From Treponema sp. (GTDB taxonomy: Bacteria; Spirochaetota; Spirochaetia; Treponematales; Treponemataceae), in assembly GCA_024693715.1 (NCBI GenBank), contig JAILKS010000022.1, positions 62,001 to 126,000 of the forward strand: DNA of 64,000 nt, given 5' to 3'. A model generated the notes under the pieces. The model did no database searches. It saw only the letters and a list, made by a program, of their open reading frames with translations, and was not told the DNA's origin. A program made the position numbers and the translations under genes. Shown here one piece after another: positions 45,487 to 53,971 of this stretch (positions within the stretch are counted from its first letter, which is position 1; each line of letters opens with the position of its first letter).

Positions 45487-45954
45487 TTATTGAACGGACT
45501 GCTGCTTTTTTAAAAATTCTACAAGCGTTGGAAGATAAAGACGATCCTCATGTGCAATATGAGTATTAATCCAGTCATATAAAAAATGAGCGAATTTTAT
45601 TGCTTCAGTAATTGAAATTGAATCTATTCGTAAACTATTAATCTTACATTTTTCGGTAAACGCATCATGCGACGCCTTATGTTCTTTATATCCGCTGAAA
45701 TTAGAAGCCTTCATAAGACGTTCTTCTTCCCTAAAATGTGTTGCCGCGTAATCAAGACATTTATCAAGTGTTTCTTTTACAAGCGAATGATAAACACTCG
45801 AATCCTTATTCCGTAAAAGACTCTGATAAAAATCATCGCATAAATTGACAAGAGTTTCGTGCTGTTTATCAATTAAAGGAATTCCTATTTTAAACTTTGG
45901 ATCCCATTTTATAAAAGTTTCAGAATTTGTTATACCAGCATATTTTAACTTCAT
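45487..45954 (-). CDS. Bacteriohemerythrin
   Basis: 155-residue four-helix di-iron O2-binding protein. Iron ligands visible in order: His in DKQHETL, HFREEERLM (His and Glu), YKEHKASHDAF (two His), and WINTHIAHEDRLY (His and Asp). The ATG at 45954 follows GAGG and is preferred over a start at 45966. Likely an oxygen sensor or scavenger in an anaerobe. Divergent from a DtxR-like regulator across an 98-base intergenic region. Confidence 0.9.
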   Translation of the reverse strand: MKLKYAGITNSETFIKWDPKFKIGIPLIDKQHETLVNLCDDFYQSLLRNKDSSVYHSLVKETLDKCLDYAATHFREEERLMKASNFSGYKEHKASHDAFTEKCKINSLRIDSISITEAIKFAHFLYDWINTHIAHEDRLYLPTLVEFLKKQQSVQ

Positions 45955-45992
45955 GATTCGCCTCAACTTAATTATATCACAAAAATTATGTC

Positions 45993-46021
45993 TTGCACTT
46001 TTTTTTTTACTGTATCATAAT
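45993..46021 (+). promoter_or_regulatory. Promoter of the DtxR-like gene
   Basis: TTGCAC (45993-45998), 17-base spacer, CATAAT (46016-46021). The A/T-rich palindromic tract TAATATATTA overlaps and follows the -10 and could hold an operator for the regulator or for hemerythrin control; no clear consensus is visible. Confidence 0.5.
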
Positions 46022-46052
46022 ATATTATCTGATTATTTAGAGGTTTTATAAA

Positions 46053-46430
46053 ATGACTGAATCTTACGAAATGTACCTTGAAACAATCCTTATTCTTTCA
46101 GGAGAAAATAATAAAGTTCGTTCAATAGATATTGCAAAAAAAATGAAATTTTCCCGTGCATCTGTAAGTGTTGCTATTCACAAGCTTGAAAATAATAAAT
46201 ACCTTAAAATCAATGACGATGATACAATCACTCTTCTAAAAAAAGGAATGGATATTGCGACTAAAATTTATGAACGTCACACTGTAATAAGTCAGCTTTT
46301 AATGTCTATTGGGGTAAATGAAAAAACCGCTGCAAAGGATGCATGCAAAATCGAACATGATATAAGTGAAGAAACTTTTAACTGCATTAAGCAGACAATT
46401 ATAAATCACAAAGAGCTTCAGAGAAAATAA
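46053..46430 (+). CDS. DtxR/MntR-family metal-dependent regulator
   Basis: 125 residues. MTESYEMYLETIL followed by a winged helix (VRSIDIAKKMKFSRASVSVAIHKLENNKYL) is the DtxR/MntR N-terminus, and ACKIEHDIS supplies the Glu-His metal ligands of the dimerisation domain. It lacks the C-terminal SH3-like domain, like short MntR forms. Probable Fe or Mn sensor, possibly acting on the divergent hemerythrin gene. AGAGG precedes the start. Confidence 0.82.
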   Translation: MTESYEMYLETILILSGENNKVRSIDIAKKMKFSRASVSVAIHKLENNKYLKINDDDTITLLKKGMDIATKIYERHTVISQLLMSIGVNEKTAAKDACKIEHDISEETFNCIKQTIINHKELQRK

Positions 46431-46498
46431 AAACGCCATTCACAATTTTATTTTGACTGCGGATAAATCTGACTGCAAATAAAAAAGGAATGACGTTT
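46429..46498 (-). terminator. efp terminator, shared convergent region
   Basis: On the minus strand AAACGTCATTC pairs with GAATGGCGTTT (one G-U), followed by TTTTATTTT. The 48-base interior contains two copies of TGACTGC. It ends the efp transcript and may also stop the convergent DtxR-like transcript. No hexaloop is present, so it is not part of the ANTAR set. Confidence 0.7.
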
Positions 46499-46507
46499 AT
46501 AAAAAAA

Positions 46508-47074
46508 TTATTTTGCTCTTTCGAGGAATGAACCGTCTCTTGTATCAATTACAATTTTATCATCTGTATTAATAAACAATGGAACACGAACTTCAATTCC
46601 TGTATCAAGTGTAGCAGGCTTCATTGATTTTCCAGAAGTATCACCCTTTACACCTGGTTCACAATATGTAACTGTACGAGTTACGCGAACAGGAAGATCA
46701 ATACCTACAGGTTTTCCTTCATAGAAAGTAAGATTTACTTCAAGATCATCATCAGGAGTAATATATCCTGCGTAATCACCAAGATCATCCTTTGCAAGTT
46801 CAAACTGTTCGTAAGTATCCTGATCCATAAATACAAAGGTATCGCCATCAATATAAGAAAGCTTTGTTACATGTGATTCAAGATCTACTTCGTCAAATTT
46901 TTCACCGGCATCAATACCAAGATCCATTGTAGAATTGGTAACAAGGTTCTTTACACGAAGACTTGTAACCATACCAGCACGTCCTGATCTTTGTCCAAGC
47001 ATTTTCTGAACAATGAGAGGATTTCCTTCATACATAAAAGCTGTACCAACTTTTAACTGTGATGTCATTAACAT
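46508..47074 (-). CDS. efp: Translation elongation factor P (Arg32 type)
   Basis: 188 residues, three OB-like domains. Relieves ribosome stalling at proline runs. From the start at 47074 the tip residue of the KOW loop is Arg32 in QRSGRAG, the form rhamnosylated by EarP, in place of Lys34 of the EpmA type. The earP gene is directly upstream. Start 47074 has GAGG nine bases before it; a longer frame from 47089 lacks this. Followed by its terminator at 46429-46498. Confidence 0.95.
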   Translation of the reverse strand: MLMTSQLKVGTAFMYEGNPLIVQKMLGQRSGRAGMVTSLRVKNLVTNSTMDLGIDAGEKFDEVDLESHVTKLSYIDGDTFVFMDQDTYEQFELAKDDLGDYAGYITPDDDLEVNLTFYEGKPVGIDLPVRVTRTVTYCEPGVKGDTSGKSMKPATLDTGIEVRVPLFINTDDKIVIDTRDGSFLERAK

Positions 47075-47109
47075 AATATAAAACCTCAAAAAATAAATTC
47101 AAATTATTA

Positions 47110-48225
47110 TTATATTATAATGATTTTTTCAATAAATGTCATTAAGTTAGAGCAAAGCTCACCATTTTTTCTTAAATCAATAGAAAAATTTTTATATCCT
47201 TCTCTCAAACCGTCAATCCTTTGTAAAAATTCATCTGTATATTTTTCAATATCATCAGCGGTTTTTGTCTGATTAAAAGCAAGCATAAGTTTTTCTACGC
47301 ACAAAAAATCGGCAGTTGAAAAATAATTTTTCATTTTCTCTAAAAGCGCCTGAACCTTTACCAGCTGATATTCATCACTTTGAGGATATGCATGCCAGAT
47401 AAAAGGAATTCCCGAAAGACAGGCACGGCTTAAAGTTTCTTCTCCACGTATAAAAAGCACGGAACATTTCTTTAACATTTCGTCCCATTCATATAAATCA
47501 AGATAATCAAGAACTTCAAGCTTTACCGGATGATTTTCATTTTTAATAATTTCATTCCACGCCTTTTCAAAGGATGCTTTCCCTTTTCCCTGTGCAAGAA
47601 GAATTGTTGTAAAACGACTTTTTTTAAAAGCCCTTACAACGCCTGAAAAATCTTTATCATATGTAAAAAATAAAACAGGGCCATCCTTATTGTAACTGAC
47701 AGCTTCCTTCCATCCGTCGTCTATAATTAATCCGCCGGTTTTATCCGTAAAACCTGGCATAAAATTAACTTTCTGAACTTTCGCCCTTCTCGTAAGTGAT
47801 TTCAAAAGATGAAAATCCTCTGCATAAGCTTCAGCGGTAAGGTAATCAATCATTATTATATGAACAGTTTTTTCAAGTTCATCTTCAAAAAGAATTTTTT
47901 CAAGCCACCCCGGGCGACCACACTGAAAGCATTCTAAAATTACACCAAGCCTGTCAGATGACAAAACAGCTTTTTCTTTATCATTTGAAAAAGAAGCATA
48001 ACACAAATCAAATGCATTCCAGTCATAAACGTTTATTCCATTTACAATCTGATATTTCTTTGAAGCATCAACCTGACTGTATATTTTTTTAAACGCTTCT
48101 AAATTATCAACGATAAGATTAACGGTATTCGAAGGATTTATTTTTTTCAGATGAGAGGCCATACGGAAGGTTACTCCAATATCGCCAAAATTATCTACAA
48201 CTTTACAAAGAATTGTAAGAATCAT
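47110..48225 (-). CDS. earP: EF-P arginine rhamnosyltransferase
   Basis: 371 residues. Uses dTDP-rhamnose to modify Arg32 of EF-P. The N-terminal CKVVDNFGDIGVTFRMA is the EarP signature containing catalytic Asp residues; RGEETLSRACLSGIPFIWHAYPQ near residue 265 forms the nucleotide-sugar site. Position directly before efp with an Arg-type acceptor confirms the pairing. One base separates it from the upstream gene's stop, so it belongs to a longer minus-strand operon. Confidence 0.93.
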   Translation of the reverse strand: MILTILCKVVDNFGDIGVTFRMASHLKKINPSNTVNLIVDNLEAFKKIYSQVDASKKYQIVNGINVYDWNAFDLCYASFSNDKEKAVLSSDRLGVILECFQCGRPGWLEKILFEDELEKTVHIIMIDYLTAEAYAEDFHLLKSLTRRAKVQKVNFMPGFTDKTGGLIIDDGWKEAVSYNKDGPVLFFTYDKDFSGVVRAFKKSRFTTILLAQGKGKASFEKAWNEIIKNENHPVKLEVLDYLDLYEWDEMLKKCSVLFIRGEETLSRACLSGIPFIWHAYPQSDEYQLVKVQALLEKMKNYFSTADFLCVEKLMLAFNQTKTADDIEKYTDEFLQRIDGLREGYKNFSIDLRKNGELCSNLMTFIEKIIII

Positions 48226-48226
48226 T

Positions 48227-48676
48227 TTAGTTTACTTTGCTGTAAAGTTCACTTAATTCTTCACGCCATTCAGATTTTTTTTCTTTATCATCCCATTCAA
48301 TTACTTTTTTAATTGTAAAATGACGCTGGTCACGTGGATTTTCATAAGAAAGGATTCCGAATCTTCCCTGCCCTATATAAGCTATTTTTTCATTCGGAAG
48401 AAGCTTTTCATTTTTTTCAACTTCACCTATTGCACATTCAAAATGGATTGGTTTTCCGGTTGCTTTGTCTGACATACAGCTTGATATTTCCAAAACAGGA
48501 TTTCCACATTTTGCACAAATAACTTCCCGTGCTTTAATTTCAGAAATAGCCTTTTGTCTTTCTAAACGGACAGATTCATCTTCGTATTTATTTGGTTCAT
48601 TTACCGGCTGCTGATTGTTCTTCTGATTATTTCTCTGATTGTTCCATCTTTTTTTGTTACGACGATTCTTGTCCAT
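48227..48676 (-). CDS. Conserved hypothetical, zinc-ribbon-like
   Basis: 149 residues. The first 30 are Asn/Gln/Lys/Arg-rich (NKKRWNNQRNNQKNNQQ), probably unstructured and nucleic-acid-binding. CAKCGNPVLEISSCMSD...HFECAI near residues 53-82 supplies paired Cys and His for a zinc site. Not assigned to a named family; its place before earP suggests a treponemal translation-linked gene, which is a guess. Confidence 0.65.
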   Translation of the reverse strand: MDKNRRNKKRWNNQRNNQKNNQQPVNEPNKYEDESVRLERQKAISEIKAREVICAKCGNPVLEISSCMSDKATGKPIHFECAIGEVEKNEKLLPNEKIAYIGQGRFGILSYENPRDQRHFTIKKVIEWDDKEKKSEWREELSELYSKVN

Positions 48677-48688
48677 TTTTTTCCTCTG

Positions 48689-48889
48689 CTATTGTTCGCG
48701 CAGTTTCAACTCTTCAGGATTTTCAACTAATTTCGTACTTATTACATACGCAATCCGCTGAATCGCACTGTCGAGATATTCCTCACTATGTATTTTCTCG
48801 CGTAATTCTAAAATACGCTCGTGCAGTATTTCTTCTTTAGTCTTTTCGAGGACTAAAGTCCCTGCATTTTTTGTTGCACTAGAAATCAT
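48689..48889 (-). CDS. Small hypothetical protein
   Basis: 66 residues, largely helical and charged (EKTKEEILHERILELREKIHSEEYLDSAIQ), soluble. No family recognised. It sits between the YraN gene and the zinc-ribbon gene in a tightly packed minus-strand run (gaps 12-15 bases), which is the main support that it is real. Confidence 0.6.
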   Translation of the reverse strand: MISSATKNAGTLVLEKTKEEILHERILELREKIHSEEYLDSAIQRIAYVISTKLVENPEELKLREQ

Positions 48890-48904
48890 AAAGACTCCAA
48901 ACCT

Positions 48905-49261
48905 TTATTCTGTAAAAGCATTTTCAATATGATATACACAGGGGTATCCCTGCATATCAAGTATAATTACATCGAAACGAATGTAACTGTTACTATATTG
49001 TCGATGATTTATCAGAAAACGTTTAGAATTTTTTACAATCCTTGACAATTTCTTTTGATTTAACACGCTTAAAAGCATGTCTTTTGTGGCATTTGGAAGG
49101 GTTTTAACCTCAACAAACACCAGATAATCATCTTTTTTTACTATTATATCAACTTCTCCGTCTTTTGTCCGCCAGTTTCGCTCTAAAATTTCATATCCTT
49201 TGTTAATAAGATATTCGGATGCACGGTCTTCTCCATTATTTCCGATAAATCCGCTTATCAT
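48905..49261 (-). CDS. YraN/UPF0102-family protein
   Basis: 118 residues of the Holliday-junction-resolvase-like UPF0102 family. GEDRASEYLINKGYEILERNWRTKDGEVDIIVKKDDYLVFVEVKT contains the nuclease-like core with acidic residues and the E-x-K motif (VEVK). Biological role unproven. Its ATG overlaps the stop of the FlhB-tail gene (ATGATAA), indicating coupling. Confidence 0.88.
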   Translation of the reverse strand: MISGFIGNNGEDRASEYLINKGYEILERNWRTKDGEVDIIVKKDDYLVFVEVKTLPNATKDMLLSVLNQKKLSRIVKNSKRFLINHRQYSNSYIRFDVIILDMQGYPCVYHIENAFTE

Positions 49262-49503
49262 TTTCTCTCTCCAAGAATATACGCAAAAATGACTGCAAGT
49301 GCCTGATATGTTTCTTCCGAGACTGCATCACCAACCTGTTGAAGTGAAAGTACGTCAACAAGTGTCTGATTTTCTTCAATCCTGATATTATTTTTCTTTG
49401 CTTCGTTTAATATTTTTTCTGCAATTACACCAGAACCCTTGGCAGTTATAAAAGGGACTTCTGCACCCTTAGGATATTTTACTGCTACTGCTTTTTTAAT
49501 CAT
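49258..49503 (-). CDS. FlhB C-terminal-domain homologue
   Basis: 81 residues resembling only the cytoplasmic tail of FlhB: VAVKYPKGAEVPFITAKGSGVIAEKILNEAKKNN. The self-cleaving NPTH site and membrane part are absent. Such stand-alone FlhB-tail proteins are common beside a FliK-like gene and may help switch export specificity. Overlaps the upstream gene by four bases. Confidence 0.8.
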   Translation of the reverse strand: MIKKAVAVKYPKGAEVPFITAKGSGVIAEKILNEAKKNNIRIEENQTLVDVLSLQQVGDAVSEETYQALAVIFAYILGERK

Positions 49504-50615
49504 AAAACATCCCCCTGCACTTTTTGTATATCGTCAAACGAAGCACATAAACCTTCTGCCTTTTCTTTTTCAATCCATTCAACAATTACATCGCTGTTCA
49601 AAATTTTTAATTTGTCTTTCAATAATTTTATCTCTTTATCTATATCAGCTGTATTATCCTTATACATTGCGATTTTATTTATTTTATGATTCAAATAATT
49701 TATTACAAAATCAGATTTTTCATTCTGATAAAGACATGAAAGGCAAACCATCTCCAACTGATTATTATTATTCAAAAGAAGTTTAATATTTCCACCACCG
49801 GTTTTCTCTTCATTACATATAAGCTCATAAGGCAAAAAAATCCAGCTGCTGTCAGATACAGAACTTTTACTTGCCCTTAAATGATTCATTACAGTTAAAA
49901 GGCCTGTTTTTTCTTCATTCAGATTCATTAAATCTTCAAAAAATTTTTTTATTATTGTTTCAAAATAAAGTGTTTCATTTTGTATCGATGAATCTGATTT
50001 TATCTGAGTTTCCTTCTGATTAAAATTATTATTTTCAGAATCCTCATCAATATTATTTAAAAGTGCTTCTATATCTTCAAAAGAAGCATCAATTCCCTTC
50101 TGCTTTAACAAAAGTATCAATGATGCAGCCGATTTTTCTTTACCGCTAAATCTAGCTGCCATTTTATAAACGCGATTCATAAAAAAAGAATCAAACTTCA
50201 ACCCAAGCGATTTCATCTGCTGCAAAAGATGATACGAAAGATTATCAGCAGCAAGTCCAAGTGAATTTAAATATGCAGCCAAAGAAGGATCTGTTACTGT
50301 CGCAAGGGCATTCCCCTGGACATTACCAAAGGATGTTACATTGAATTTCTGAAAAATCTGATTAACATCTTTACTTTCAATGTTCGATAAAAATGGTCTT
50401 CCATCCTTCATTGAAATTGTTGCAAGAAAAGTTGAGCCAGGTGCATATGCTTTTGAAGAATTAATTGTAACCCTGTTTCCTGCAACAGAACCTTCATATT
50501 GTCCGTTACCTTTATCTGCAATAATCCTTACAAGAACGGTATTTCCTTCACGTAAAGGAATTGTTTTTACACCGCTACCATTGAGAATATGCGAATAGAC
50601 TACAATATTATTCAT
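49500..50615 (-). CDS. Hypothetical protein, possible FliK/flagellar hook-length-related
   Basis: 371 residues; N-terminal beta-rich domain with EGNTVLVRIIADKGNGQYEGSVAG resembling FliK-associated OB-like modules, a helical middle and an acidic Asn-rich linker near residues 200-220. Neighbouring FlhB-tail gene supports a flagellar export role, but the FliK C-terminal core is not clear. The ATG at 50615 has no Shine-Dalgarno, and the -10 TAAAAT (50623-50628) lies seven bases upstream, so translation may be leaderless. A longer frame from 50681 crosses the rplS terminator and is rejected. Confidence 0.55.
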   Translation of the reverse strand: MNNIVVYSHILNGSGVKTIPLREGNTVLVRIIADKGNGQYEGSVAGNRVTINSSKAYAPGSTFLATISMKDGRPFLSNIESKDVNQIFQKFNVTSFGNVQGNALATVTDPSLAAYLNSLGLAADNLSYHLLQQMKSLGLKFDSFFMNRVYKMAARFSGKEKSAASLILLLKQKGIDASFEDIEALLNNIDEDSENNNFNQKETQIKSDSSIQNETLYFETIIKKFFEDLMNLNEEKTGLLTVMNHLRASKSSVSDSSWIFLPYELICNEEKTGGGNIKLLLNNNNQLEMVCLSCLYQNEKSDFVINYLNHKINKIAMYKDNTADIDKEIKLLKDKLKILNSDVIVEWIEKEKAEGLCASFDDIQKVQGDVL

Positions 50616-50651
50616 AATAAATATTTTATAACTAAACAAAACTTTTTTAAA
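50616..50651 (-). promoter_or_regulatory. Promoter for a probable leaderless mRNA (FliK-like gene)
   Basis: TTTAAA (50646-50651), 17-base spacer, TAAAAT (50623-50628), then seven bases to the ATG at 50615. No Shine-Dalgarno. Confidence 0.45.
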
Positions 50652-50661
50652 TAGAATGAAT

Positions 50662-50698
50662 AAAAAAACAGGCCGCCTCATAACGAAACGACCTGTTT
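50662..50698 (-). terminator. rplS operon terminator
   Basis: On the minus strand AACAGGTCG pairs with CGGCCTGTT (one G-U), followed by seven consecutive T. It ends the rpsP-KH-rimM-trmD-rplS transcript 28 bases after the rplS stop. Confidence 0.85.
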
Positions 50699-50725
50699 AT
50701 TAAAAATCAAATATATGATTATTAA

Positions 50726-51175
50726 TTATTCTGCATTATTTTCTGCAGGAGCTTCTGCTTTTGCTGCTTCTTTTGCTGCCGCTGCCTGTGCTGCTGCCGC
50801 ATTACGTGCTTCCATTGCTGCTGTTACTTTAGCACCAACAAGAGTCTTAACCTTAGCTGCCTTACCAACCTTATCACGTAAGAAGTAAAGCTTAGCACGT
50901 CTTACTTTACCAGGACGAACAACTTCTACCTTCTGAATACGAGGGCTGTTATAAGGGAATACACGTTCAACACCAACACCGTAAGAAATCTTACGAACTG
51001 TGAATGTTCTTCTTGCACCCTCATTCTTCTTACAAAGAACAACGCCTTCATAAACCTGAATACGTTCTGTTTTACCTTCAATAATCTTGAAGTAAACTTT
51101 TACTGTATCACCTACATTGAAATCCTGTGCACCAGGACGTTTCTGTGATTCTTCAATAGTTTTAATAAGATCCAT
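50726..51175 (-). CDS. rplS: 50S ribosomal protein L19
   Basis: 149 residues. Residues 1-115 are canonical L19 ([46 protein letters not shown]). Residues after about 118 form an Ala/Glu/Lys-rich extension ([17 protein letters not shown]) not present in most L19 proteins, probably flexible. Last gene of the rpsP operon. Confidence 0.96.
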   Translation of the reverse strand: MDLIKTIEESQKRPGAQDFNVGDTVKVYFKIIEGKTERIQVYEGVVLCKKNEGARRTFTVRKISYGVGVERVFPYNSPRIQKVEVVRPGKVRRAKLYFLRDKVGKAAKVKTLVGAKVTAAMEARNAAAAQAAAAKEAAKAEAPAENNAE

Positions 51176-51208
51176 ATTGATCTCCTCTAATCTGTTTAAA
51201 TCGCAGCA

Positions 51209-51943
51209 TTACCTGCTCTTTAGAATTTCCTCAATCATCTTTTCCGCTTCTTCAGAAAGTTGACCTGTAAGTCTTGCAGTACTGATTAAATCAGGTCTAT
51301 ATGCAAGAGTTTTTTCAATTCTCTTTTTTAGCCGCCACTTCCGGATTTCCTCATGATTACCACTCAGCAAAACCGGCGGAACTTTCATTCCTCTCCAGTC
51401 TTCAGGATGAGTATACTGCGGATACTCCAGAAGTCCGTCACAATAACTTTCTTCTTCCAATGATTCCTGCGAAATTACTCCGTCTACAAGACGGTAAACA
51501 GTGTCTATAACAACTGTTGCAGCAACTTCTCCCGATGACATGACATAATCTCCAATAGAGATTTCCGCATCAACGTAAGAATCAATTATCCTCTGGTCAA
51601 TACCTTCATATCGGCCGCAGATAAAAACAAGTTCTTCCTTATGACTTAAATCTTGTGCAACTTTTTGTGTAAGTGGCTTTCCGCTTGGTGTTACATAAAT
51701 AACATACTTTTTGCGGGCATTTACACTATCAAGTGCTTTTGAAAGTGGTTCAGCAAGCAATAATTGTCCTGCTCCACCTCCGTACGTTCCGTCATCACAG
51801 GTATGGTGTTTATCAAGAGCAAAATCTCTGATGTTCACCAGATCGTAAGCAATAATTTCCTTTTCAACTGCTTTGGCCATGATTGAGTTTTCAAAAAAAG
51901 CCTTAACAATATCAGGAAATAAGGTCAGCACAGTAAATTTCAT
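51209..51943 (-). CDS. trmD: tRNA (guanine-N1)-methyltransferase
   Basis: 244 residues, SPOUT trefoil-knot enzyme that methylates G37 of tRNA. DGTYGGGAGQLLLAEPL, CGRYEGIDQR and SIGDYVMSSGEVA form the SAM-binding knot and active site. It lies between rimM (4-base gap upstream) and rplS, the standard order. Confidence 0.96.
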   Translation of the reverse strand: MKFTVLTLFPDIVKAFFENSIMAKAVEKEIIAYDLVNIRDFALDKHHTCDDGTYGGGAGQLLLAEPLSKALDSVNARKKYVIYVTPSGKPLTQKVAQDLSHKEELVFICGRYEGIDQRIIDSYVDAEISIGDYVMSSGEVAATVVIDTVYRLVDGVISQESLEEESYCDGLLEYPQYTHPEDWRGMKVPPVLLSGNHEEIRKWRLKKRIEKTLAYRPDLISTARLTGQLSEEAEKMIEEILKSR

Positions 51944-51947
51944 GGAA

Positions 51948-52529
51948 TTACTCCAGAATCCAGAGGTGCATCAATTGTACCGTACCGTGTTGTACATCAA
52001 CTTTACCGACATGTTCTTTATTAAAAGGAACAAGAACAACTCTTGCAGAACCGTCAGCATTTTTTTTCAGTTCATCACTAATACAAGTGCAACTCTCGGA
52101 GAGTGAAACTTCTAACAAGTAACCTCCTCCGCCTTCCAAAACGTCTGTGATTGTTCCTACAACTGCAGGCGCATCCAACGTTGCCGGATCGTCTCCCTCA
52201 AATACAAGGGAACAATTTCGTAAATCCTCAATGTACCATTCGTCTTTTTTCAAAGGCTTACAGTACTTTCTTGGAACTAAAATCTGCCAGCGGCTGTATT
52301 TTTTTACATCCGAATCAGAATTAATTCCTTCAAACTTAAAATACGCAACAGCATTTCCTAAAGAAACCGATTCAACCTTTGTTTCTTTCTGCATATCGCC
52401 GTATTTCAAAGTAACTTCCTTAAGCTTCAGCAAATGCTCATATTCACCGGAAGCACTCTCAACTTTACATTCACCCGAATATCCGTGCGGACCCCGAATG
52501 AAGCCGACTACCAACTGTGCTTTTTCCAT
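51948..52529 (-). CDS. rimM: 16S rRNA processing protein RimM
   Basis: 193 residues. VGFIRGPHGYSGECKVES is the RimM N-terminal motif; WYIEDLRNCSLVFE marks the PRC-barrel domain. It assists maturation of the 30S head near S19. The ATG at 52529 has GGGA eight bases upstream and is preferred to a TTG at 52535, which would be too close to it. Confidence 0.93.
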   Translation of the reverse strand: MEKAQLVVGFIRGPHGYSGECKVESASGEYEHLLKLKEVTLKYGDMQKETKVESVSLGNAVAYFKFEGINSDSDVKKYSRWQILVPRKYCKPLKKDEWYIEDLRNCSLVFEGDDPATLDAPAVVGTITDVLEGGGGYLLEVSLSESCTCISDELKKNADGSARVVLVPFNKEHVGKVDVQHGTVQLMHLWILE

Positions 52530-52543
52530 CAGCAATATTCCCG

Positions 52544-52780
52544 TTAGTTATCAAGAATATCAAGACTGTAACGTTTTCCGTCTTTTACAGCTGAAGCACT
52601 TAAAACAGTTCTCATGGCTTTTGCAATTCTACCGTATTTTCCGATAACCTTGCCGATATCACCATCAGCTACTTTAAGCTGGAGCACCATGCCCTTTTCG
52701 CCTTCAGTTTCATTTACAGACACAGCTGACGGATCATCGACTAATGATTTTGCGATGAATTCAATCAGGTCTTTTTCCAT
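52544..52780 (-). CDS. KH-domain RNA-binding protein (KhpA-like)
   Basis: 78 residues. Single KH domain with the GxxG loop in GKVIGKYGRIAKAMR. Small KH proteins between rpsP and rimM are usual; KhpA-type proteins bind RNA with KhpB and influence cell size and translation in other bacteria. Confidence 0.93.
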   Translation of the reverse strand: MEKDLIEFIAKSLVDDPSAVSVNETEGEKGMVLQLKVADGDIGKVIGKYGRIAKAMRTVLSASAVKDGKRYSLDILDN

Positions 52781-52798
52781 TTTTCTTTCCTCTGTAAA

Positions 52799-53050
52799 TT
52801 ACTTTGCTGCTTTTGCAGACTGAACATTCATTAATTTTTTAACGATGTCAGTTGGCTGAGCACCTACGCTGATCCAATACTTAGCGCGGTCCATATCAAT
52901 AGAAACCTGAGACTCTTCCTTTGCAATTGGCTGATAAGTTCCGATTTCTTCAATACAAACACCGTCACGAGGCTTACGTGAGTCCTGAACAACTACACGA
53001 TAACATGGACGTTTCTGAGTACCAAATCTCTTAAGTCTTATTTTGACCAT
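52799..53050 (-). CDS. rpsP: 30S ribosomal protein S16
   Basis: 83 residues. [30 protein letters not shown] is the conserved S16 start. First gene of the operon rpsP-KH-rimM-trmD-rplS; GGAGG precedes the ATG. Confidence 0.97.
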   Translation of the reverse strand: MVKIRLKRFGTQKRPCYRVVVQDSRKPRDGVCIEEIGTYQPIAKEESQVSIDMDRAKYWISVGAQPTDIVKKLMNVQSAKAAK

Positions 53051-53132
53051 TTATTCCTCCATGGCACTGTTTCCAGTACCAGATTTTACTTTCCGGACAC
53101 AATACGTACAATTATGTATATATTGAGCCTAT

Positions 53133-53161
53133 ATATTATATGAAAATTAGTTTTTATTCAA
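53133..53161 (-). promoter_or_regulatory. rpsP operon promoter
   Basis: TTGAAT (53156-53161), 17-base spacer, TAATAT (53133-53138), about 80 bases upstream of rpsP. The untranslated leader between them shows no evident hexaloop or terminator. Confidence 0.65.
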
Positions 53162-53209
53162 GAGCTGACACAGGCAGATAGAGATTAGAAAATAATAAAA
53201 CACAGTAAT

Positions 53210-53962
53210 TCAGACCGTTGTAAACCTTGAAAGAAATGCTTTTGTTCTTTCCTGCGATGGATTATTAATAACTTTTTCCGGGGTGCCCTCTTCTACAATA
53301 ACACCTCCGTCCATAAAAATAACATGCGTAGAAATATCTCTCGCAAATGCCATTTCATGTGTTACAACAACCATAGTCATTTTATTTTCTGCAAGCTCTT
53401 TTATTACTTCAAGAATCTCACCGGTCAGTTCAGGGTCAAGAGCTGATGTAGGCTCATCAAATAATAGAACCTCAGGCTTCATGGCAAGTGCACGTGCAAT
53501 TGAAACTCTCTGCTGCTGTCCGCCGGAAAGTTCACAAGGATAATTATTAATTTTTTCTTTTAATCCTATCCTTTGTAAAAGTTCAAGAGCTGTTTTTTCT
53601 GCTTCATCCTTTGATTTTTTTAAAACCCTTATTTGAGGCTCCATCACATTTTTTAATACATTATAATGAGGAAAAAGATTAAAATTCTGAAAAACAAGTC
53701 CGCTCTGCAGCATAATTTTTCTGCGGCTTTTTTTATCTGCATATTTTCCGTTTTCAACAAGTTTTTTACCGCATATTTCAATTGTACCGTCAGTTACATC
53801 CTCGAGCTGTGAAATACATCTTAAAATTGTTGATTTTCCGGAACCACTTGGACCGATGATGGAAAGGACTTCTCCCTGCAAAACTGAAAAAGAAATTCCT
53901 TTTAATATTTCAAGAGTTCCGAATGATTTTTTTAACTGCTCAACCTTAATAATTTCTGCCAT
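53210..53962 (-). CDS. Amino-acid ABC transporter ATP-binding protein
   Basis: 250 residues, GlnQ/ArtP type. Walker [10 protein letters not shown] near residue 35, signature LSGGQQQR, Walker [14 protein letters not shown]-loop VTHE. It is the last gene of argH-binding protein-permease-ATPase on the minus strand, nine bases after the permease. Confidence 0.93.
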   Translation of the reverse strand: MAEIIKVEQLKKSFGTLEILKGISFSVLQGEVLSIIGPSGSGKSTILRCISQLEDVTDGTIEICGKKLVENGKYADKKSRRKIMLQSGLVFQNFNLFPHYNVLKNVMEPQIRVLKKSKDEAEKTALELLQRIGLKEKINNYPCELSGGQQQRVSIARALAMKPEVLLFDEPTSALDPELTGEILEVIKELAENKMTMVVVTHEMAFARDISTHVIFMDGGVIVEEGTPEKVINNPSQERTKAFLSRFTTV

Positions 53963-53971
53963 GACAAAACC

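Noticed and set aside
46429-46498. Twelfth member of the hexaloop set
   Set aside because: It lies downstream of efp and the DtxR-like gene, not after a promoter, and has no small hexaloop stem. It is a plain convergent terminator.
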